Positions 38,923 to 51,748 of a stretch of DNA of 64,000 bases are shown here, one piece after another; within the stretch, counting starts at the first letter, position 1, and every line of letters begins with the position of its first letter. Origin of the DNA: Candidatus Gillettellia adelgis (lineage in GTDB: Bacteria; Pseudomonadota; Gammaproteobacteria; Enterobacterales; Enterobacteriaceae); contig CP047043.1 of the NCBI GenBank assembly GCA_020541285.1, positions 1,116,001 to 1,180,000 of the forward strand, read 5' to 3'. The notes below the pieces were generated by a model that had not been told where the DNA came from, did no database searches, and was given only the letters and a program-made list of their open reading frames with translations. The translations under genes and the position numbers were made by a program.

Positions 38923-40053
38923 TTATAACTCAAAATCACTCAGATCATTCGCATTCACTGCGGCGTCGATTTGACCAACAAGATAAGAACTAACTTCTGT
39001 TTCTTGTGGTGCTACTTGTACGTTATCGGACACTAGCCAGGTACTCATCCATGGAAGCGGGTTAGATCGTATTTTAAAGTGTGGCTCTAGACCAACTGCC
39101 TGCATTCGAATATTAGTGATATAATCCACATATTGACACAAAATGTTTTTATTTAAACCAATCATAGATCCGTCATAGAATAAGTATTCTGCCCACTCTT
39201 TTTCCTGTTTTGCAGCAAGCACAAACAAAGCATAGCACTGCTCCTGACACTCTATGGCGATTTCCTCCATTTCCGGATCATCAGCGCTGCGACGCATCAG
39301 ATTCAGCATATGCTGTGTACCAGTAAGATGAAGCGCTTCATCTCGAGCAATCAATTTGATTATCTTAGCGTTACCTTCCATGAGTTCACGTTCCGCGAAG
39401 GCAAACGAGCAAGCGAAACTGACGTAGAAGCGAACTGCCTCTAGTATGTTAACACTCATAAGACATAGATAAAGCTGTTTTTTTATGGCATGTAAGTTGA
39501 TAGTAATATTTTTGCCATTTACTTTATGGCTTCCGACCCCCAATAAATGATAGTAGCTTGTCATGGAAATCAATGTATCGTAGTAGCTGGAAATATCTTT
39601 TGCACGCCTAAGAATCTCTTTATTAGAGATGATATCATCAAATACTATTGACGGATTATTCACAATATTACGGATGATATGAGTATAAGAGCGTGAATGA
39701 ATAGTCTCAGAGAACGACCAGGTTTCTACCCACGTTTCTAATTCTGGAATAGAAATCAGAGGTAAGAACGCAATATTTGGGCTGCGCCCCTGAATGGAGT
39801 CCAATAAAGTTTGATATTTTAAATTGCTAATAAAAATGTGCTTTTCATGTGCTGGCAACGCTTGATAATCAATACGGTCACGAGATATATCAATCTCTTC
39901 TGGACGCCAAAAAAAAGATAATTGTTTCTCGATGAGTTTTTCGAAAATCGCATGCTTTTGTTGATCATAACGAGCAATGTTAACTGATTGACCAAAAAAC
40001 ATTGTCTCTAGCAATGGGTTGTTTTTTTTCCGAGAAAACGTTGTATAAGCCAT
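38923..40053 (-). CDS. nrdB: Class Ia ribonucleotide reductase, beta subunit
   Basis: Carries the diiron centre and tyrosyl radical that start nucleotide reduction. It is 376 residues, the E. coli length. The segment [17 protein letters not shown] contains the radical tyrosine (Tyr122 equivalent), and the iron-ligand helix [25 protein letters not shown] is intact. The C-terminal tail that docks to NrdA is also present (SSYLVGQID...DLSDFEL). It lies 216 bases after nrdA. Confidence 0.97.
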   Translation of the reverse strand: MAYTTFSRKKNNPLLETMFFGQSVNIARYDQQKHAIFEKLIEKQLSFFWRPEEIDISRDRIDYQALPAHEKHIFISNLKYQTLLDSIQGRSPNIAFLPLISIPELETWVETWSFSETIHSRSYTHIIRNIVNNPSIVFDDIISNKEILRRAKDISSYYDTLISMTSYYHLLGVGSHKVNGKNITINLHAIKKQLYLCLMSVNILEAVRFYVSFACSFAFAERELMEGNAKIIKLIARDEALHLTGTQHMLNLMRRSADDPEMEEIAIECQEQCYALFVLAAKQEKEWAEYLFYDGSMIGLNKNILCQYVDYITNIRMQAVGLEPHFKIRSNPLPWMSTWLVSDNVQVAPQETEVSSYLVGQIDAAVNANDLSDFEL

Positions 40054-40269
40054 AAACCTTCATCCATCATAACGTAGATAAACAAAATACTGAAACGCCT
40101 TCACTGACCTGTCATCTTGGTTACTATTATAAGCTAAAATAATATTCACAGTTCACGCATATTGCATATACGCTTAAATTTTCTTCGCTAGACAAGCCGT
40201 GTGTGATTAGTTTAATGATACTTATTGAACATTAAAATAAATAGCAATTTATGGCTATGGCCTGCAGTA

Positions 40270-42557
40270 TTAGATTTTACAAACACCGCTTTCGCAGGCA
40301 TTATCATCAATCTTTGAAAAATCACAACTTTCCTGCATATCTGTTACACCGTCACGTGTGTTGTGGTAATATAAAGTTTTAATACCAAGTTTATAGGCCG
40401 TCAGCAAATCTTTTAGTAACTGTGTCATTGGTACCTTGCCACCTGGGAAAAGGGTGGGGTCATAGCTAGTATTAGCAGAGATTGACTGATCGACAAACTT
40501 TTGCATCAAACCAATGAGCTGAAGATAACCCTCATTATCTGGCATTTCCCACAGTAGCTGATAGTTATTTTTTAAATATTCATACTCTGGCACCACCTGT
40601 CGAAGAATGCCATCTTTCGACGCTTTAATACTGATATAGCCACGAGGTGGCTCGATTCCATTAGTGGCATTAGAAATTTGTGAAGAAGTTTCCGAGGGCA
40701 TTAGCGCTGATAGCGTTGAATTACGCAGGCCAGTTTCCTGGATATCTTTACGTAACTTTTCCCAATCATAGTGTAATGGTTCATTACATATACAATCCAA
40801 ATCTTTTTTGTAGGTATCGATTGGAAGAATACCTTGCGCATAAGTTGTTTCATTGAACCATGGACAAACACCTTGTTCCTGAGCTAAACGGTTAGAGGCT
40901 TTCAGCAAAAAATACTGGATGGCTTCAAATGTTTTATGCGTTAAATTGTTAGCACTCTTATCGGAATAGCGCACACCGTTCTTAGCTAAATAGTAAGCGA
41001 AATTGATCACGCCAATGCCTAGAGTACGACGCCCCATTGCCCCCCTCTGTGCAGCTTTAATAGGATAATCTTGATAATCTAACAAGGCGTCTAGTGAACG
41101 TACTGATAGTGTTGCCAGCTCTTCTAAATCATCCAAGTTATCGATACTTCCAAGATTAACGGCAGACAATGTACATAAAGCAATCTCACCGCTACCATCA
41201 TTAACGTCATTCACTGGCTTGGTCGGTAGCGTAATTTCTAAACATAGATTAGACTGACGCACTGGCGCAATTCGTGGATCAAATGGACTATGAGTATTGC
41301 AGTGATCAACGTTTTGAATATAAATGCGACCAGTAGAGGCACGTTCTTGCATCATAAGAGAAAATAAATCCACTGCTTTTATTTTTTTTTGCGAATAAGA
41401 TTATCTTGTTCATATTGGATATATAGGCGTTCAAATTCATCTTGATTAGCAAAAAACGCTTCGTATAACCCTGGTACATCCGATGGGCTAAACAAGGTAA
41501 TATTTAACCCTTTAATCAAGCGCTGGTACATAAGGCGATTTAGTTGTACCCCGTAGTCCATATGACGCACTCGATTATCTTCAACACCACGATTATTTTT
41601 TAGCACCAATAGATTTTCTACTTCTAAATGCCATATTGGGTAAAAGAGAGTTGCTGCCCCACCGCGTACGCCGCCTTGCGAGCACGACTTGACGGCGGTC
41701 TGAAAATACTTGTAAAAAGGAATACAGCCAGTATGAACCGCTTCGCCGCCACGGATCTGGCTACCTAGCGCACGGATACGACCAACATTAATACCAATTC
41801 CAGCACGTTGAGAGACATATTTCACAATAGCACTAGAGGTAGCATTGATCGAATCTAAACTATCTGCACACTCAATTAATACACATGAGCTGAACTGGCG
41901 ACTTGGGGTTCGTACACCAGACATGATTGGTGTAGGCAATGAAATCTTAAAAGTTGAAATCGCATTGTAGAAGCGTTTGACGTAGTCTAAACGGATTTCA
42001 TGCGGATAATTGGAAAAAAGGCACGCGGCTACCAATATATATAAAAACTGAGCGCTTTCATAAATCTCGCCGCTAACGCGATTCTTCACTAGATACTTTC
42101 CTTCAAGTTGCTTGACAGCGGCGTAGGAAAACTTCATATCACGCCAGTGATCAATAAACTCATCCATTTGTTCAAACTCTTTAGCGTTATAATATTTCAG
42201 AAGACGCTTGTCATACTTACCCATTCCTACCATGCGTATTACATGAGCATGCAACTTTGGTGGTTCAAATTGACTATAAGCTTTTTTTCGAAGATGAAAA
42301 ATAGCCAAACGCGCAGCTAGATACTGATAGTCTGGCGCATCATGAAAAATTAAATCAGCAGCAGCTTTAATGATAGTTTCATGAATATCACTAGTTTTAA
42401 TGCCATTATAAAATTGAATCTGCGAACGCAACTCTACTTGAGAAACCGAAATATTATTTAATCCCTCGGCAGCCCAATCGATAACTCGGTGAATTTTATT
42501 GAGATTAATACGCTCTTTACGGCCATCGCGCTTAGTGACAAGCATACTTTGGTTCAT
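40270..42557 (-). CDS. nrdA: Class Ia ribonucleotide reductase, alpha subunit, with a -1 frameshift
   Basis: Catalytic subunit that reduces ribonucleotides to deoxyribonucleotides. From MNQSMLVTKRDGRKERINL the frame runs to a stop at 41379, just after LIRKKK. The rest continues in another frame from KAVDLFSLMMQER to the end. The break is in a run of nine A (minus strand; T run 41382-41390). One extra A would give RKKKIKAVD, matching E. coli RKQRVKAVE, and a 762-residue protein (E. coli 761). All functional cysteines survive: QFSSCVL, QSNLCLEI, ALCTLSA and the C-terminal CESGVCKI. Both halves are so well conserved that the protein is probably still made, by slippage on the A tract, or the base is a sequencing error. 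Confidence 0.9.
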
Positions 42558-42918
42558 ATTATGTGTTACCTGTCTGTATAATACCCCTAAGAAAAGTACA
42601 TTGATTTTTCTCAGCATGTAAACACAATATATAGGGGTATATATCAGTGAAGTAACAAGGTAGTGAGAAACCAGCGTGTTTGCAAGTAAACAAAATTGTA
42701 AATAACTTGAGGGTAAAATGACGTTTAATTATATACATATACCGCAACTAGGTTACAGATTTTATTAATATTAGGATAGCACTTTTATTAAACACCGAAA
42801 TAATCAGATAGTGAATTTTTTATTAAACATAAGACAAATGTCATGCAAGCTCTAGTACCCTAAATTCAAACAAAACAAGAGGTAATAATTAAGCCAATTC
42901 ACATGAAAAACTACATAT
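42558..42918. other. Spacer upstream of nrdA
   Basis: Presumably holds the nrdA promoter, but no clear -35/-10 pair is seen. Confidence 0.4.
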
Positions 42919-43641
42919 AAATCATACAATACATATTAATATTATAGATAAGCTGTTAATGATTAATGATTAGTGATTCAATAATATTACAAGCCAATTA
43001 TGTTGTTTCACATAGTCCCATACTCCTCAACCTAACCCATTAGTTTAGAAGCACAGACAAACTTTATAACTACAGCATGCTTTTCGGCATACTTTTGTTA
43101 TATATTCTGTATATATTACCGTCAATAATAACAATTTAGCTTTGCGATTAATTATAGAGAAGAAGATATGACCATGCAGTTTTACCAGACAATCGCAAGC
43201 ATAAACGACTGATGCCAGATAAGATCAATGCTCTAGCATTTTGATGCAAATAAACAGATTACACTGCTATCTATTAGTTTAAGTATAGTTTACTATCGTT
43301 TCTTGTGTAAAGAAGTAATACATACGATTACTGTGTAATGTATGTGTCGTTCTGTTTTAGTGACTCTATTTTAAATCTAAGCGTGTAACCTGGCACGCCT
43401 TCGCGTGCCATACGCTATACTAAAATACCGCCGCCGCAGAAAAAATCGCGTACTTTTTACTAATGCAAACCATCAGTGTCTTGTATCATATAATTCAGGG
43501 ACAATAATGTGGATCCGTAGATACAATAACACCACCCGCAATGTTGCCTATCAGGTGTAAGTAGTGCACGGCTATAGCTTCAAACTTAGCGCTTTCCTTA
43601 TTCTCAATATTATGCGTGAATTTTAGATAACTTTATGCTTA
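42919..43641 (-). pseudogene. ubiG: ubiG (ubiquinone O-methyltransferase) relic, near full length
   Basis: Between nrdA and gyrA, where enterobacteria have ubiG, the minus strand can be read as a dead UbiG from end to end. Examples are SAKFEAIA (E. coli IAKFEAVA), FFCGGGILV*RMAREG (VGCGGGILAESMAREG), CIKMLEH*SYLASVVYACD (CMEMLEHVPDPQSVVRACA), GHIFFSIINR (GDVFFSTLNR) and KFVCASKLMG*VEE (KFIKPAELLGWVDQ). At least eight in-frame stops and a few frameshifts are present, but the overall length is still that of the gene. It catalyses both O-methylations of ubiquinone synthesis. A strong 8-bp hairpin at 43391-43410 is just the former CGGG/MAREG coding sequence. Confidence 0.9.
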
Positions 43642-46594
43642 TAGGCATACTTAACTCCCAGATTAAATGACAGATACTGATGTTAATGAAATAGAAAAGT
43701 TATTATTTCGTACATTATTACTTACACTTGTTATACTACGAGTGATATCTGCGCTAAACTTCTTTATCCATAACATTATATGCTAATTTAAATTATTGGA
43801 ATTAATGCATCGTACCCTGAGATTTAGCTTGCAACACAGTACTAACGCTATTTAAATAATCTCTTGACCGATGCATTGCTGCATTCTTCGGTTTTTTCAC
43901 CTAGAACATACATAACGCTATGTTTGATAACTTGCGGTCTTTTATTATAATGGTTGACAGGTAATTCTATTAGCGTTATGGTAAAAAAACACTAACCATA
44001 TTAAACGTTTTTTTTAAATTTTAAGTGCTTATATTAATAATCTAATAATCAAAAATGTTTTGTTACAATTACACTAATCATTACTAAATAATTGATGCTA
44101 CATTAGAAAATGCTAAGTTATGACTGTAACGATTACACTTATTCATGTTCCAAAAAAAATTAATAATACGCTCACCTTCATGGTGAGTTTTATAACAGAA
44201 GTAAAGCGAATCGTATTAGAATAATGTTTTAACTGTTAAGAAATGGAATTCTAGAGTGAAAACGCAATTTCATCACTTTTATAAGCTTGACATTGTGGCA
44301 TATCAAAGGATCGCTATACGTAAAATTAAACTGCATCTTAAAAATAGAGAAATAACACTCATTACAAAATCGTTCAGACCACAACGTGCATGAATATACA
44401 TAAATATATCAAGAGAGAATGTTCTTTGAATGAAGCAGGTTGTAATACAGTTAATTAATAAATTATGAGGTATCCAAGATGCTATTTTAATATGATTAAA
44501 CATTACTTTATGATGTTGATCATCTATTATTATAACGCTATCTGCGTACATTTTATGAATGCAAAAACAGCTCAATAGCTTTTCGTATAAATTTATATAG
44601 TACTCAAATAAAAACCAGGCAAAGAAACTTGTTCTTTATCTTTAATGCTCTGTTCTTTATGATATTAAAGTGATATTATGATAGTCACTTGATATAAAGA
44701 ACGCAACTGGCATATGGACGGACGATACTAAGTAATTCTCCTAAACGGGGATTCAGAAAACTCATATTTATTCAACCTATAGTGACGCTACATTTACATT
44801 ATATATAGCTATTACAGTAGTTGTCTACTGTTGTATTTTTACTTATAAATGTCGCTTTTATCGCAATCAAAAACTTCAGTAATGTTATAGAATAATTATT
44901 CATGCACATAAATAGCACTGGGTATTATGTTATAATATTCGTATAGAACTTTAAAGATCGTAATAAATGGTCAGTTAGATAATTTCTCTTTATTATAGTC
45001 TGTATGTAGCTTTAATAAAACACTACGGCATTTAATACATAAAAAAACAACAACAACCTTGACTGTAATATACTAAGGGTACCACAGCAAGATATAGTAT
45101 TTTGATGCAACTTAATAAAACTTAACAAAACTGTTATGCATAATGAATAATACCTTTGAACTGTCAAAGTACATCACTACCAGTTAATCAAGCATCAACT
45201 CGAAATAATTACACTAATGCTTAACTAACCAAATAGTTGTCTCGCAGGAATTATATTCCAAACAAGCTGCATACATACCAGTAACTCAATGAATAGACTT
45301 TATCTTGCGTTGCAAAGATAAGAGTGGATGCACCTACTCGTGATGCCTCAAGCAGTCATATGCAAGACTACAAAAGCAGGTAAAGCTTTTTTAAAATGAA
45401 TCATACAATTCGCAGGACACCATGGCACTTTTGCCAATACAGATTACCTAGTCGTTGTCAGGGATTAAGGCCTTTTGGGTGTGATAGTTAAATATATCAC
45501 TAGAGTCAATGTTACGCCTTAATACCAGTCACCAATACTATAGTATTTCGGATTTATGCGACTAGTGCCACTTTCTTTCTTGATGTCAAGTAGTCTTGTA
45601 CTAGGTACTCAGAATACAGTAAGCGCTAGCATACAAATACTAATACACATACACATAAAAAAACAAATACGGAGGCAACAAAAACTTTTCAATCCGATAC
45701 CATTTAGACTATAGGTGCATATGTGAACCGTCAAGACAGTCTGGTTCAGAAATATTGCTTACATCTAGGATAGCAATATGCAGTTGATTTGTTAGTGCTT
45801 ATAGATATACATACCTATAAACCGATCAAATAAATAATATCATTTTAATAGATCAACTGTTGACTATAACACTAAAAGTAAGGCAGGGATTGTAGAGCAT
45901 TTTATAATAAAGCGTCATAACGACAAGAGAAGCTCTCATACCAATCAGAATTACTCGAAAATATTGTGACATAACCACATAACTAGATAGATGTGTTAAT
46001 AAGGCAACTGCTGGAGTAATACTACAGTTAAGCTATACGTAAAATCCTGCAGATAGAAGCTGAGTCAAAGATAAGCTATGATGATGCTTATGATATTTTA
46101 CGTGGTTAGTATATTTGTTTATTCTACCTACCAACACGTACTGACCGCATCAATGGTCAAAAATCTGCTACGTTGCAGCCTTCTGATAACTCTCATTCTT
46201 GAAATATAAAAGCCATACTAAAATCGTATCGATTATACCCTAACGCTTTAACAAGATATTATATTTGTTATAGTGTACGTTTAAAAAAAAGGAAAAATCG
46301 CGCTAAATTTGTCAATAATGTATTAAATATGTACATGACGATGCTTCTAAAATATCAAGCAACCTCAAAGGATACGATGTATTAATCTCTAATAAGATTT
46401 TACCACAACTCAATGGGTCAGACACACTAATGCTCACACCGCTTAAAGCATCATGAATATATAGCACTATTAGACTTCACAGGTACAAGAAAAGCTTCAC
46501 GCTAAACTAATACGCACAGCGTTTCTACAATAATTAGGTAGTATAACCAATATTAGTGAACCACTATAATAATTAGTCAAAGGATAACCGCTCT
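43642..46594. other. Three-kilobase spacer before gyrA
   Basis: In E. coli ubiG and gyrA are only about 150 bases apart, so this DNA came from elsewhere. The plus strand at 45290-45640 reads like an old protein-coding stretch (KTTKAGKAFLK, FAGHHGTFANTDYLVVVRD, GLLGVIVKYITRVNVTP, with four stops in about 100 codons). At 46047-46120 the frame ILQIEAESKISYDDAYDILR is similar in character. I could not identify either. The minus-strand 90-codon open frame at 44303-44575 has no recognisable family. Confidence 0.5.
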
Positions 46595-49159
46595 ATGCAC
46601 AATCCTACTAGAGCAATTACAATAGTAAATATAGAAGACGAACTAAAAAACTCATATTTAGACTACGCGATGTCCGTTATTGTTGGACGTGCACTGCCAG
46701 ATGTACGTGATGGACTCAAACCAGTTCACCGCCGCATTCTATATGCCATGAGCGTACTAGGTAACGACTGGAATAAACCATATAAAAAATCGGCTCGTGT
46801 CGTTGGCGATGTGATTGGTAAATATCATCCACATGGTGATACTGCGGTTTATGATGCGATTGTACGTATGGCACAGTCATTTTCATTGCGTTATATGTTG
46901 ATAGATGGCCAAGGTAATTTTGGTTCCATTGATGGCGACTCAGCTGCAGCAATGCGTTATACCGAAGTGCGCATGTCTCAAATTTCTCATGAACTACTAG
47001 CGGATCTAGACAAAGAAACAGTGAATTTCACTCCTAATTACGATGATACTGAACACATCCCAACCGTTATGCCAGCAAAAATCCCTAATTTACTAGTTAA
47101 TGGCGCATCAGGTATTGCTGTAGGTATGGCCACTAATATTGCACCACATAATCTATCAGAAGTTATTAATGGTTGCCTGGCTTATATTGATAATGAAAAT
47201 ATTACTATCAAAGGTTTGATGGAGCACATTCCGGGTCCTGATTTTCCGACAGCAGCGATTATTAATGGGTGCAGTGGTATTGAGGAATCATATCGCACCG
47301 GACGTGGTAAAATTTATCTTCGAGCGCGTGCTACAGTTAAAACGCATACTAACACTAATCGTGAAACTATCATTATTCACGAGCTTCCATATCAGGTTAA
47401 TAAAGCACGTCTGATTGAGAAAATCGCTGAATTGGTTAAAGAAAAACGCCTAGAAGGTATCAGTGCTTTGCGTGATGAATCTGACAAAGACGGCATGTGT
47501 ATTGTGATTGAAATTAAACGCGATGCTATTGGTGCAGTAGTACTCAATAACTTATATGCGTTGACTCAATTGCAAGTAACTTTTAGTATTAATATGGTAG
47601 CATTACATCAAGGACAGCCAAAATTACTTAACTTAAAAGAAATACTGTTAGCATTCGTTTGTCATCGTCGTGATGTAGTGACACGCCGAACTACTTTTAA
47701 ACTGCGGAAAGCTCAAGAACGTATTTGTATTTTAGAAGCTCTAGTGATTGCACTCGCTAATATTGATTCAATCATCGCGCTCATCCGTCGATTACCCACG
47801 CCAGTAGAAGCAAAAGTGGCACTCGTCGCCCAGACCTGGCGCTCAGATAATATATCTGAAATACTGGCACGTATCAGTAATCATACTACTAAAACAGAAC
47901 GGATAAAACGAAAGTTTGCGATCCATAATGATCGATACCATCTGACTGAACAACAAGCTCAAGCGATTTTAGATCTGCGTTTGCAAAAATTAACTACTTT
48001 AGAATATGATAAATTGCTTGATGAATATCATGAATTACTACATGTAATTGATGAGCTAAGTTTTATTCTAGACAATCCACATCGTTTAATGGAAGTGATC
48101 CGTGAAGAACTAGTCACTCTTAAACAGCGGTATAGCGATCACCGTCGTACTGAAATTCACAGTAATACAGAAAACATTCATATTGAAGATTTAATTAGTC
48201 AAGAAAATGTAATTGTAACATTGACGCATGGGGGGTATATAAAGTATCAACCGTTATCTGACTATGAAGCCCAACGTCGAGGCGGCAAAGGGCGCTCTGC
48301 TGCTCGTATTAAAGGTGAAGATTTTATTTATCTCCTTCTAGTAGCTAATACCCATGATACCATGCTGTGCTTCTCAAGTCTTGGTCATCTCTACTGGGTA
48401 AAGGTATACCAACTGCCTGAAGCCAGCCGTAGTGCACGCGGTCGTCCAATTATTAACTTAGTTCCGTTGGAAGCTAATGAACGTATTACCGCAATCCTAC
48501 CAGTGCGTGAATATAACAAAGGAAACTATGTATTTATGGCGATGGCCAGTGGCACAGTAAAAAAGACTGCATTGACCGAATTCAGCCGTCCGCGCAGCTC
48601 TGGTATTATTGCAGTTAATCTCCGAAAAGGAGATGAACTAATTGGTGTCGATCTCACGGATGGCAGCAATGAAATCATGTTGTTTGCCGCTAGTGGAAAA
48701 GTGGTACGTTTCCCGGAAACACAAGTGCGTTCTATGAGTCGCACTGCTACTGGTGTGCGTGGTATTCATTTAAGCATAGGAGATAGTGTGATCTCACTAA
48801 TCGTGCCACGTGATACAGGAGATATCTTAACTGTAACTAAAAATGGTTTTGGAAAACGCACTGCAATTACAGCATACCCAATTAAATCACGCGCTACTCA
48901 AGGGGTAATCTCCATCAAAGTGAGTGAACGTAATGGTCAGGTTATTGGTGCCTTACAAGTGAAAACTAGCGACCAGATTATGATGATTACCGATGCAGGT
49001 ACATTAGTCCGCACTAGAGCATCAGAAGTCAGCGTAGTAGGTCGCAATACCCAAGGTGTCACCTTAATCCGCACATTAAAAAATGAGAATGTTGTCGACT
49101 TACAACGAATAACTGAATTTGCAGAAAATACAGAGATAGATAGTGTAAAGAAAAAATAG
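46595..49159 (+). CDS. gyrA: DNA gyrase subunit A
   Basis: DNA-breaking and rejoining subunit of gyrase. It is 854 residues (E. coli 875), the shortfall being mainly in the acidic C-terminal tail. The catalytic Arg121-Tyr122 pair is in [10 protein letters not shown]. The region around residues 81-87 reads GDTAVYD, with Thr where E. coli has Ser83. The C-terminal GyrA-box blade ([14 protein letters not shown]) is present, so supercoiling activity should be retained. The start follows CAAAGGATAACC. Confidence 0.98.
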   Translation: MHNPTRAITIVNIEDELKNSYLDYAMSVIVGRALPDVRDGLKPVHRRILYAMSVLGNDWNKPYKKSARVVGDVIGKYHPHGDTAVYDAIVRMAQSFSLRYMLIDGQGNFGSIDGDSAAAMRYTEVRMSQISHELLADLDKETVNFTPNYDDTEHIPTVMPAKIPNLLVNGASGIAVGMATNIAPHNLSEVINGCLAYIDNENITIKGLMEHIPGPDFPTAAIINGCSGIEESYRTGRGKIYLRARATVKTHTNTNRETIIIHELPYQVNKARLIEKIAELVKEKRLEGISALRDESDKDGMCIVIEIKRDAIGAVVLNNLYALTQLQVTFSINMVALHQGQPKLLNLKEILLAFVCHRRDVVTRRTTFKLRKAQERICILEALVIALANIDSIIALIRRLPTPVEAKVALVAQTWRSDNISEILARISNHTTKTERIKRKFAIHNDRYHLTEQQAQAILDLRLQKLTTLEYDKLLDEYHELLHVIDELSFILDNPHRLMEVIREELVTLKQRYSDHRRTEIHSNTENIHIEDLISQENVIVTLTHGGYIKYQPLSDYEAQRRGGKGRSAARIKGEDFIYLLLVANTHDTMLCFSSLGHLYWVKVYQLPEASRSARGRPIINLVPLEANERITAILPVREYNKGNYVFMAMASGTVKKTALTEFSRPRSSGIIAVNLRKGDELIGVDLTDGSNEIMLFAASGKVVRFPETQVRSMSRTATGVRGIHLSIGDSVISLIVPRDTGDILTVTKNGFGKRTAITAYPIKSRATQGVISIKVSERNGQVIGALQVKTSDQIMMITDAGTLVRTRASEVSVVGRNTQGVTLIRTLKNENVVDLQRITEFAENTEIDSVKKK

Positions 49160-50631
49160 AAGAGATTACAAAAACGTAATAGTTATCAATCAAAAGAATA
49201 CGAAATGCAAAAAACAAGATAATAAATCTACGTAAATAATCAATACCTTATTAGTAACATGACATTAGCATAATGCTATATCGCTTTCTTAATTACTGAT
49301 ATCATAAAACGAATTAAGGTGTACCATTAACTAGCCGTCTAACTAATCTAACTGTTGGCAATCGATAAATATCGAATACTCATGAAAAACATCAATACAA
49401 AGATAGCATTCATTAAGATGCTGCATCTGCTAACAGTTGGCTCTTCATTACATGGACTTCTTAAATCTATGACATTACCTTCTTTATATCTCAATGAGTA
49501 GTTTTAGATTTTTCTGTACGTACTCATGCACTTGTACATCTGAAAAACCTGTCAACTAAATCTGCATGATGTAAACTCACCAAAAGAAACTCTCACTACG
49601 ACAATATTGGATTTAACCTGAACACTAAAAGTTTATAAAGAACCAGAAAACCCAATATAGCAAAGATACCACCTAGCAATATAGCTTTATCGTATAACAT
49701 AACGCATAACTTAATCAGTTCACTGCTAGTAGCATATCTGTTTGATATAACGATTATCTAGTAGCCTAAATTATAGAATTAGCGCAAAGGATAGCTAATC
49801 AGCATGTTACCTAAAACAGGAAGAGGCTATATACAATCATGTCATAATAACATTTATGATGTTTATTGTTGATGAAGCAGCTTGTCAATATGCGATGCTA
49901 CAAAAATCTACCTTCAATTCTAGTGCACTATCTATTTCATTATAGCCTAAATCGACAGCTAGAAAGTATCAATATAATAGGTAATAAAATAAGAAACAGC
50001 TTCTGCTTTACTATACTGCAATCCTCTTGAGATTACTTTAGCGTTTATTACATAATCAATGTTCGCGGTTAGTCTATAAATCTCATATGGAATTCATGAT
50101 AGCTTGTACGCAATCCAGAAGATCTATTTTTAGTAAATCAAGGATGCATGCTATTTTAGTGGAGCGCTATATGAACGCAAAATAATAATTACAATCAATT
50201 GCGTGCGTTGGTTATAAAATTTCTTATAAAATTAAGGTTCTAGAATTTTAGGAATTGTAGGAAATTTAGGAAATTTATTGTTAATTAGATCTACATCTAA
50301 TAACATCTGTATTATGGCTTTTAACTTTTACATAATTTTCTAAAAACGCGCTTTATATCACTAACTACTATTTTAGTGTATACGATACAAGTATATCTTT
50401 AAATAAAATAAAACATTGTAAGATGTAGTTGATAATCTAAAAAAATACAAAAGAATACAGCGATTAAGATTTCTAGTCTACTTTTACATATCATCCAATA
50501 TAATGTCTCTGAAGTTTTTTTATATTCTAAGTTATTGCAGTCTTCAGTGCTTTTAAATTTAACTTTCCTTTACTTGTAACCCAAGCTATCTTATACATAG
50601 TAACAACTCTGAATTTTATTGATAAACATTA
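49160..50631. other. Spacer between gyrA and the ybgC relic
   Basis: Enterobacteria have cydAB-cydX-ybgE before ybgC; I cannot read any of these here. Nothing else is recognisable. Confidence 0.5.
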
Positions 50632-51015
50632 CGATTATGTGGAGTATATGATTATAATGATCGCTTTTACTATAAAGAGATCAATATTGGCAATAGTATC
50701 TCTTCTGTTAGTTACCTTAATGCTTGAAAAGCATGTACTAAAGTGCCTTGTCGGCATAACTTTTATGCATAGCAAGCACGAAATCAAGAATATTACTTGT
50801 GTCATTCAGCCCAGTGCACTGGATTATTTCTCTATAGGTTGTATAAATACACAACGTATTGTACAGAGTGATACGTTATTATCTATGTAGAGTCTTTTAT
50901 GTTTACCTAATATCCGCTCAACTAAAATAGAATTTTTCTATGCCAAGTGAAATTATTGATTATAAAAGTTCCTTAAAACCTAACGAAGTTACGAGACATG
51001 CTTCAGTTATTGTCA
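50632..51015 (+). pseudogene. ybgC: ybgC (acyl-CoA thioesterase) relic
   Basis: ybgC is the first gene of the tol-pal cluster in enterobacteria. From 50662 the frame RFYYKEINIGNSISSVSYL aligns with YbgC RVYYEDTDAGGVVYHASYV. After a frameshift, ITCVIQPSALDYF aligns with MTVEYYAPARLDDM and NTQRIVQSDTLL with FTQRIVNAENTLL. The 83-codon open frame at 50639-50890 is made of parts of this relic and is not a gene. Confidence 0.75.
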
Positions 51016-51028
51016 TGGAGTTTCAGCA

Positions 51029-51748
51029 GTGCCTGACATAAACATTCTATATCTATTCCTAAAAGCAAGCCTACTAGTTAAGCTGATTATGTTGATTTTA
51101 ATCTACTTCTCAGTAGTCTCTTGGGCGATTATCATTCAGCGCACGCGCATCCTAAACACAGCAACACGTGAAGCAGAGACCTTTGAAGATAAATTCTGGT
51201 CTAGTATTGAGCTTTCTTCTTTATATCGGGAAAGTCAGGCACAGTACGACAGTTTAAGTGGTGCAGAACAGATTTTTTATGCAGGTTTTAAAGAATTCTC
51301 TCGTTTGCACCATGCTAAAAATCATTCGCCAGAATCTGTAGTTAAAGGAGCATCGCGAGCGATGCGTATATCAATAAACCGTGAGTTAGCAATGCTAGAA
51401 AACCATATTGCGTTTCTCGGCACTGTTAGCTCAACTAGTCCCTATATTGGTTTATTTGGGACTGTATGGGGTATAATGCATGCATTTAGCACGCTGGGTT
51501 CAGTGAAGATAGCTACATTACAAATGATTGCACCGAACATTGCCGAAGCATTGATCGCAACCGCAATCGGGCTATTTGTAGCCATCCCAGCCGTTATGGC
51601 TTATAATCGACTGAATCAACGCATTAACACACTTGAACAAAATTATAACAACTTTATGGAAGAAGTGACTGCTATTTTGTATCGTCAAGCTTTTTTTAAC
51701 CATAGCAAATCATCTTTAGCCAAAACAAATCATATAGAGAGATTATGA
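51029..51748 (+). CDS. tolQ: Tol-Pal system protein TolQ
   Basis: Inner-membrane subunit of the proton-driven TolQR motor that keeps the outer membrane attached during constriction. It is 239 residues (E. coli 230) with a GTG start preceded by GGAG. There are three membrane segments: residues about 13-37, and two C-terminal ones beginning [20 protein letters not shown] and [20 protein letters not shown]. The C-terminal 10 residues are extra compared with E. coli. The stop overlaps tolR (ATGA). Confidence 0.97.
   Translation: MPDINILYLFLKASLLVKLIMLILIYFSVVSWAIIIQRTRILNTATREAETFEDKFWSSIELSSLYRESQAQYDSLSGAEQIFYAGFKEFSRLHHAKNHSPESVVKGASRAMRISINRELAMLENHIAFLGTVSSTSPYIGLFGTVWGIMHAFSTLGSVKIATLQMIAPNIAEALIATAIGLFVAIPAVMAYNRLNQRINTLEQNYNNFMEEVTAILYRQAFFNHSKSSLAKTNHIERL

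Noticed and set aside
40270-42617. Two separate NrdA-like genes
   Set aside because: The two frames are the consecutive halves of a single protein joined at a poly-A tract, and the second has no start of its own.
43391-43410. Perfect 8-bp GC-rich hairpin as a terminator or repeat element
   Set aside because: It is the former UbiG coding sequence for the GGG/MAREG region; no T run follows.
44303-44575. 90-codon minus-strand open frame
   Set aside because: Low-complexity composition typical of random AT-rich DNA, no homology recognised, no ribosome-binding site.
44700-44770. Possible tRNA near a CTCCTAAACGGGG stretch
   Set aside because: No T-loop consensus and no acceptor stem could be formed.
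50639-50890. 83-codon open frame as a small gene
   Set aside because: It is composed of out-of-frame and in-frame pieces of the ybgC relic.
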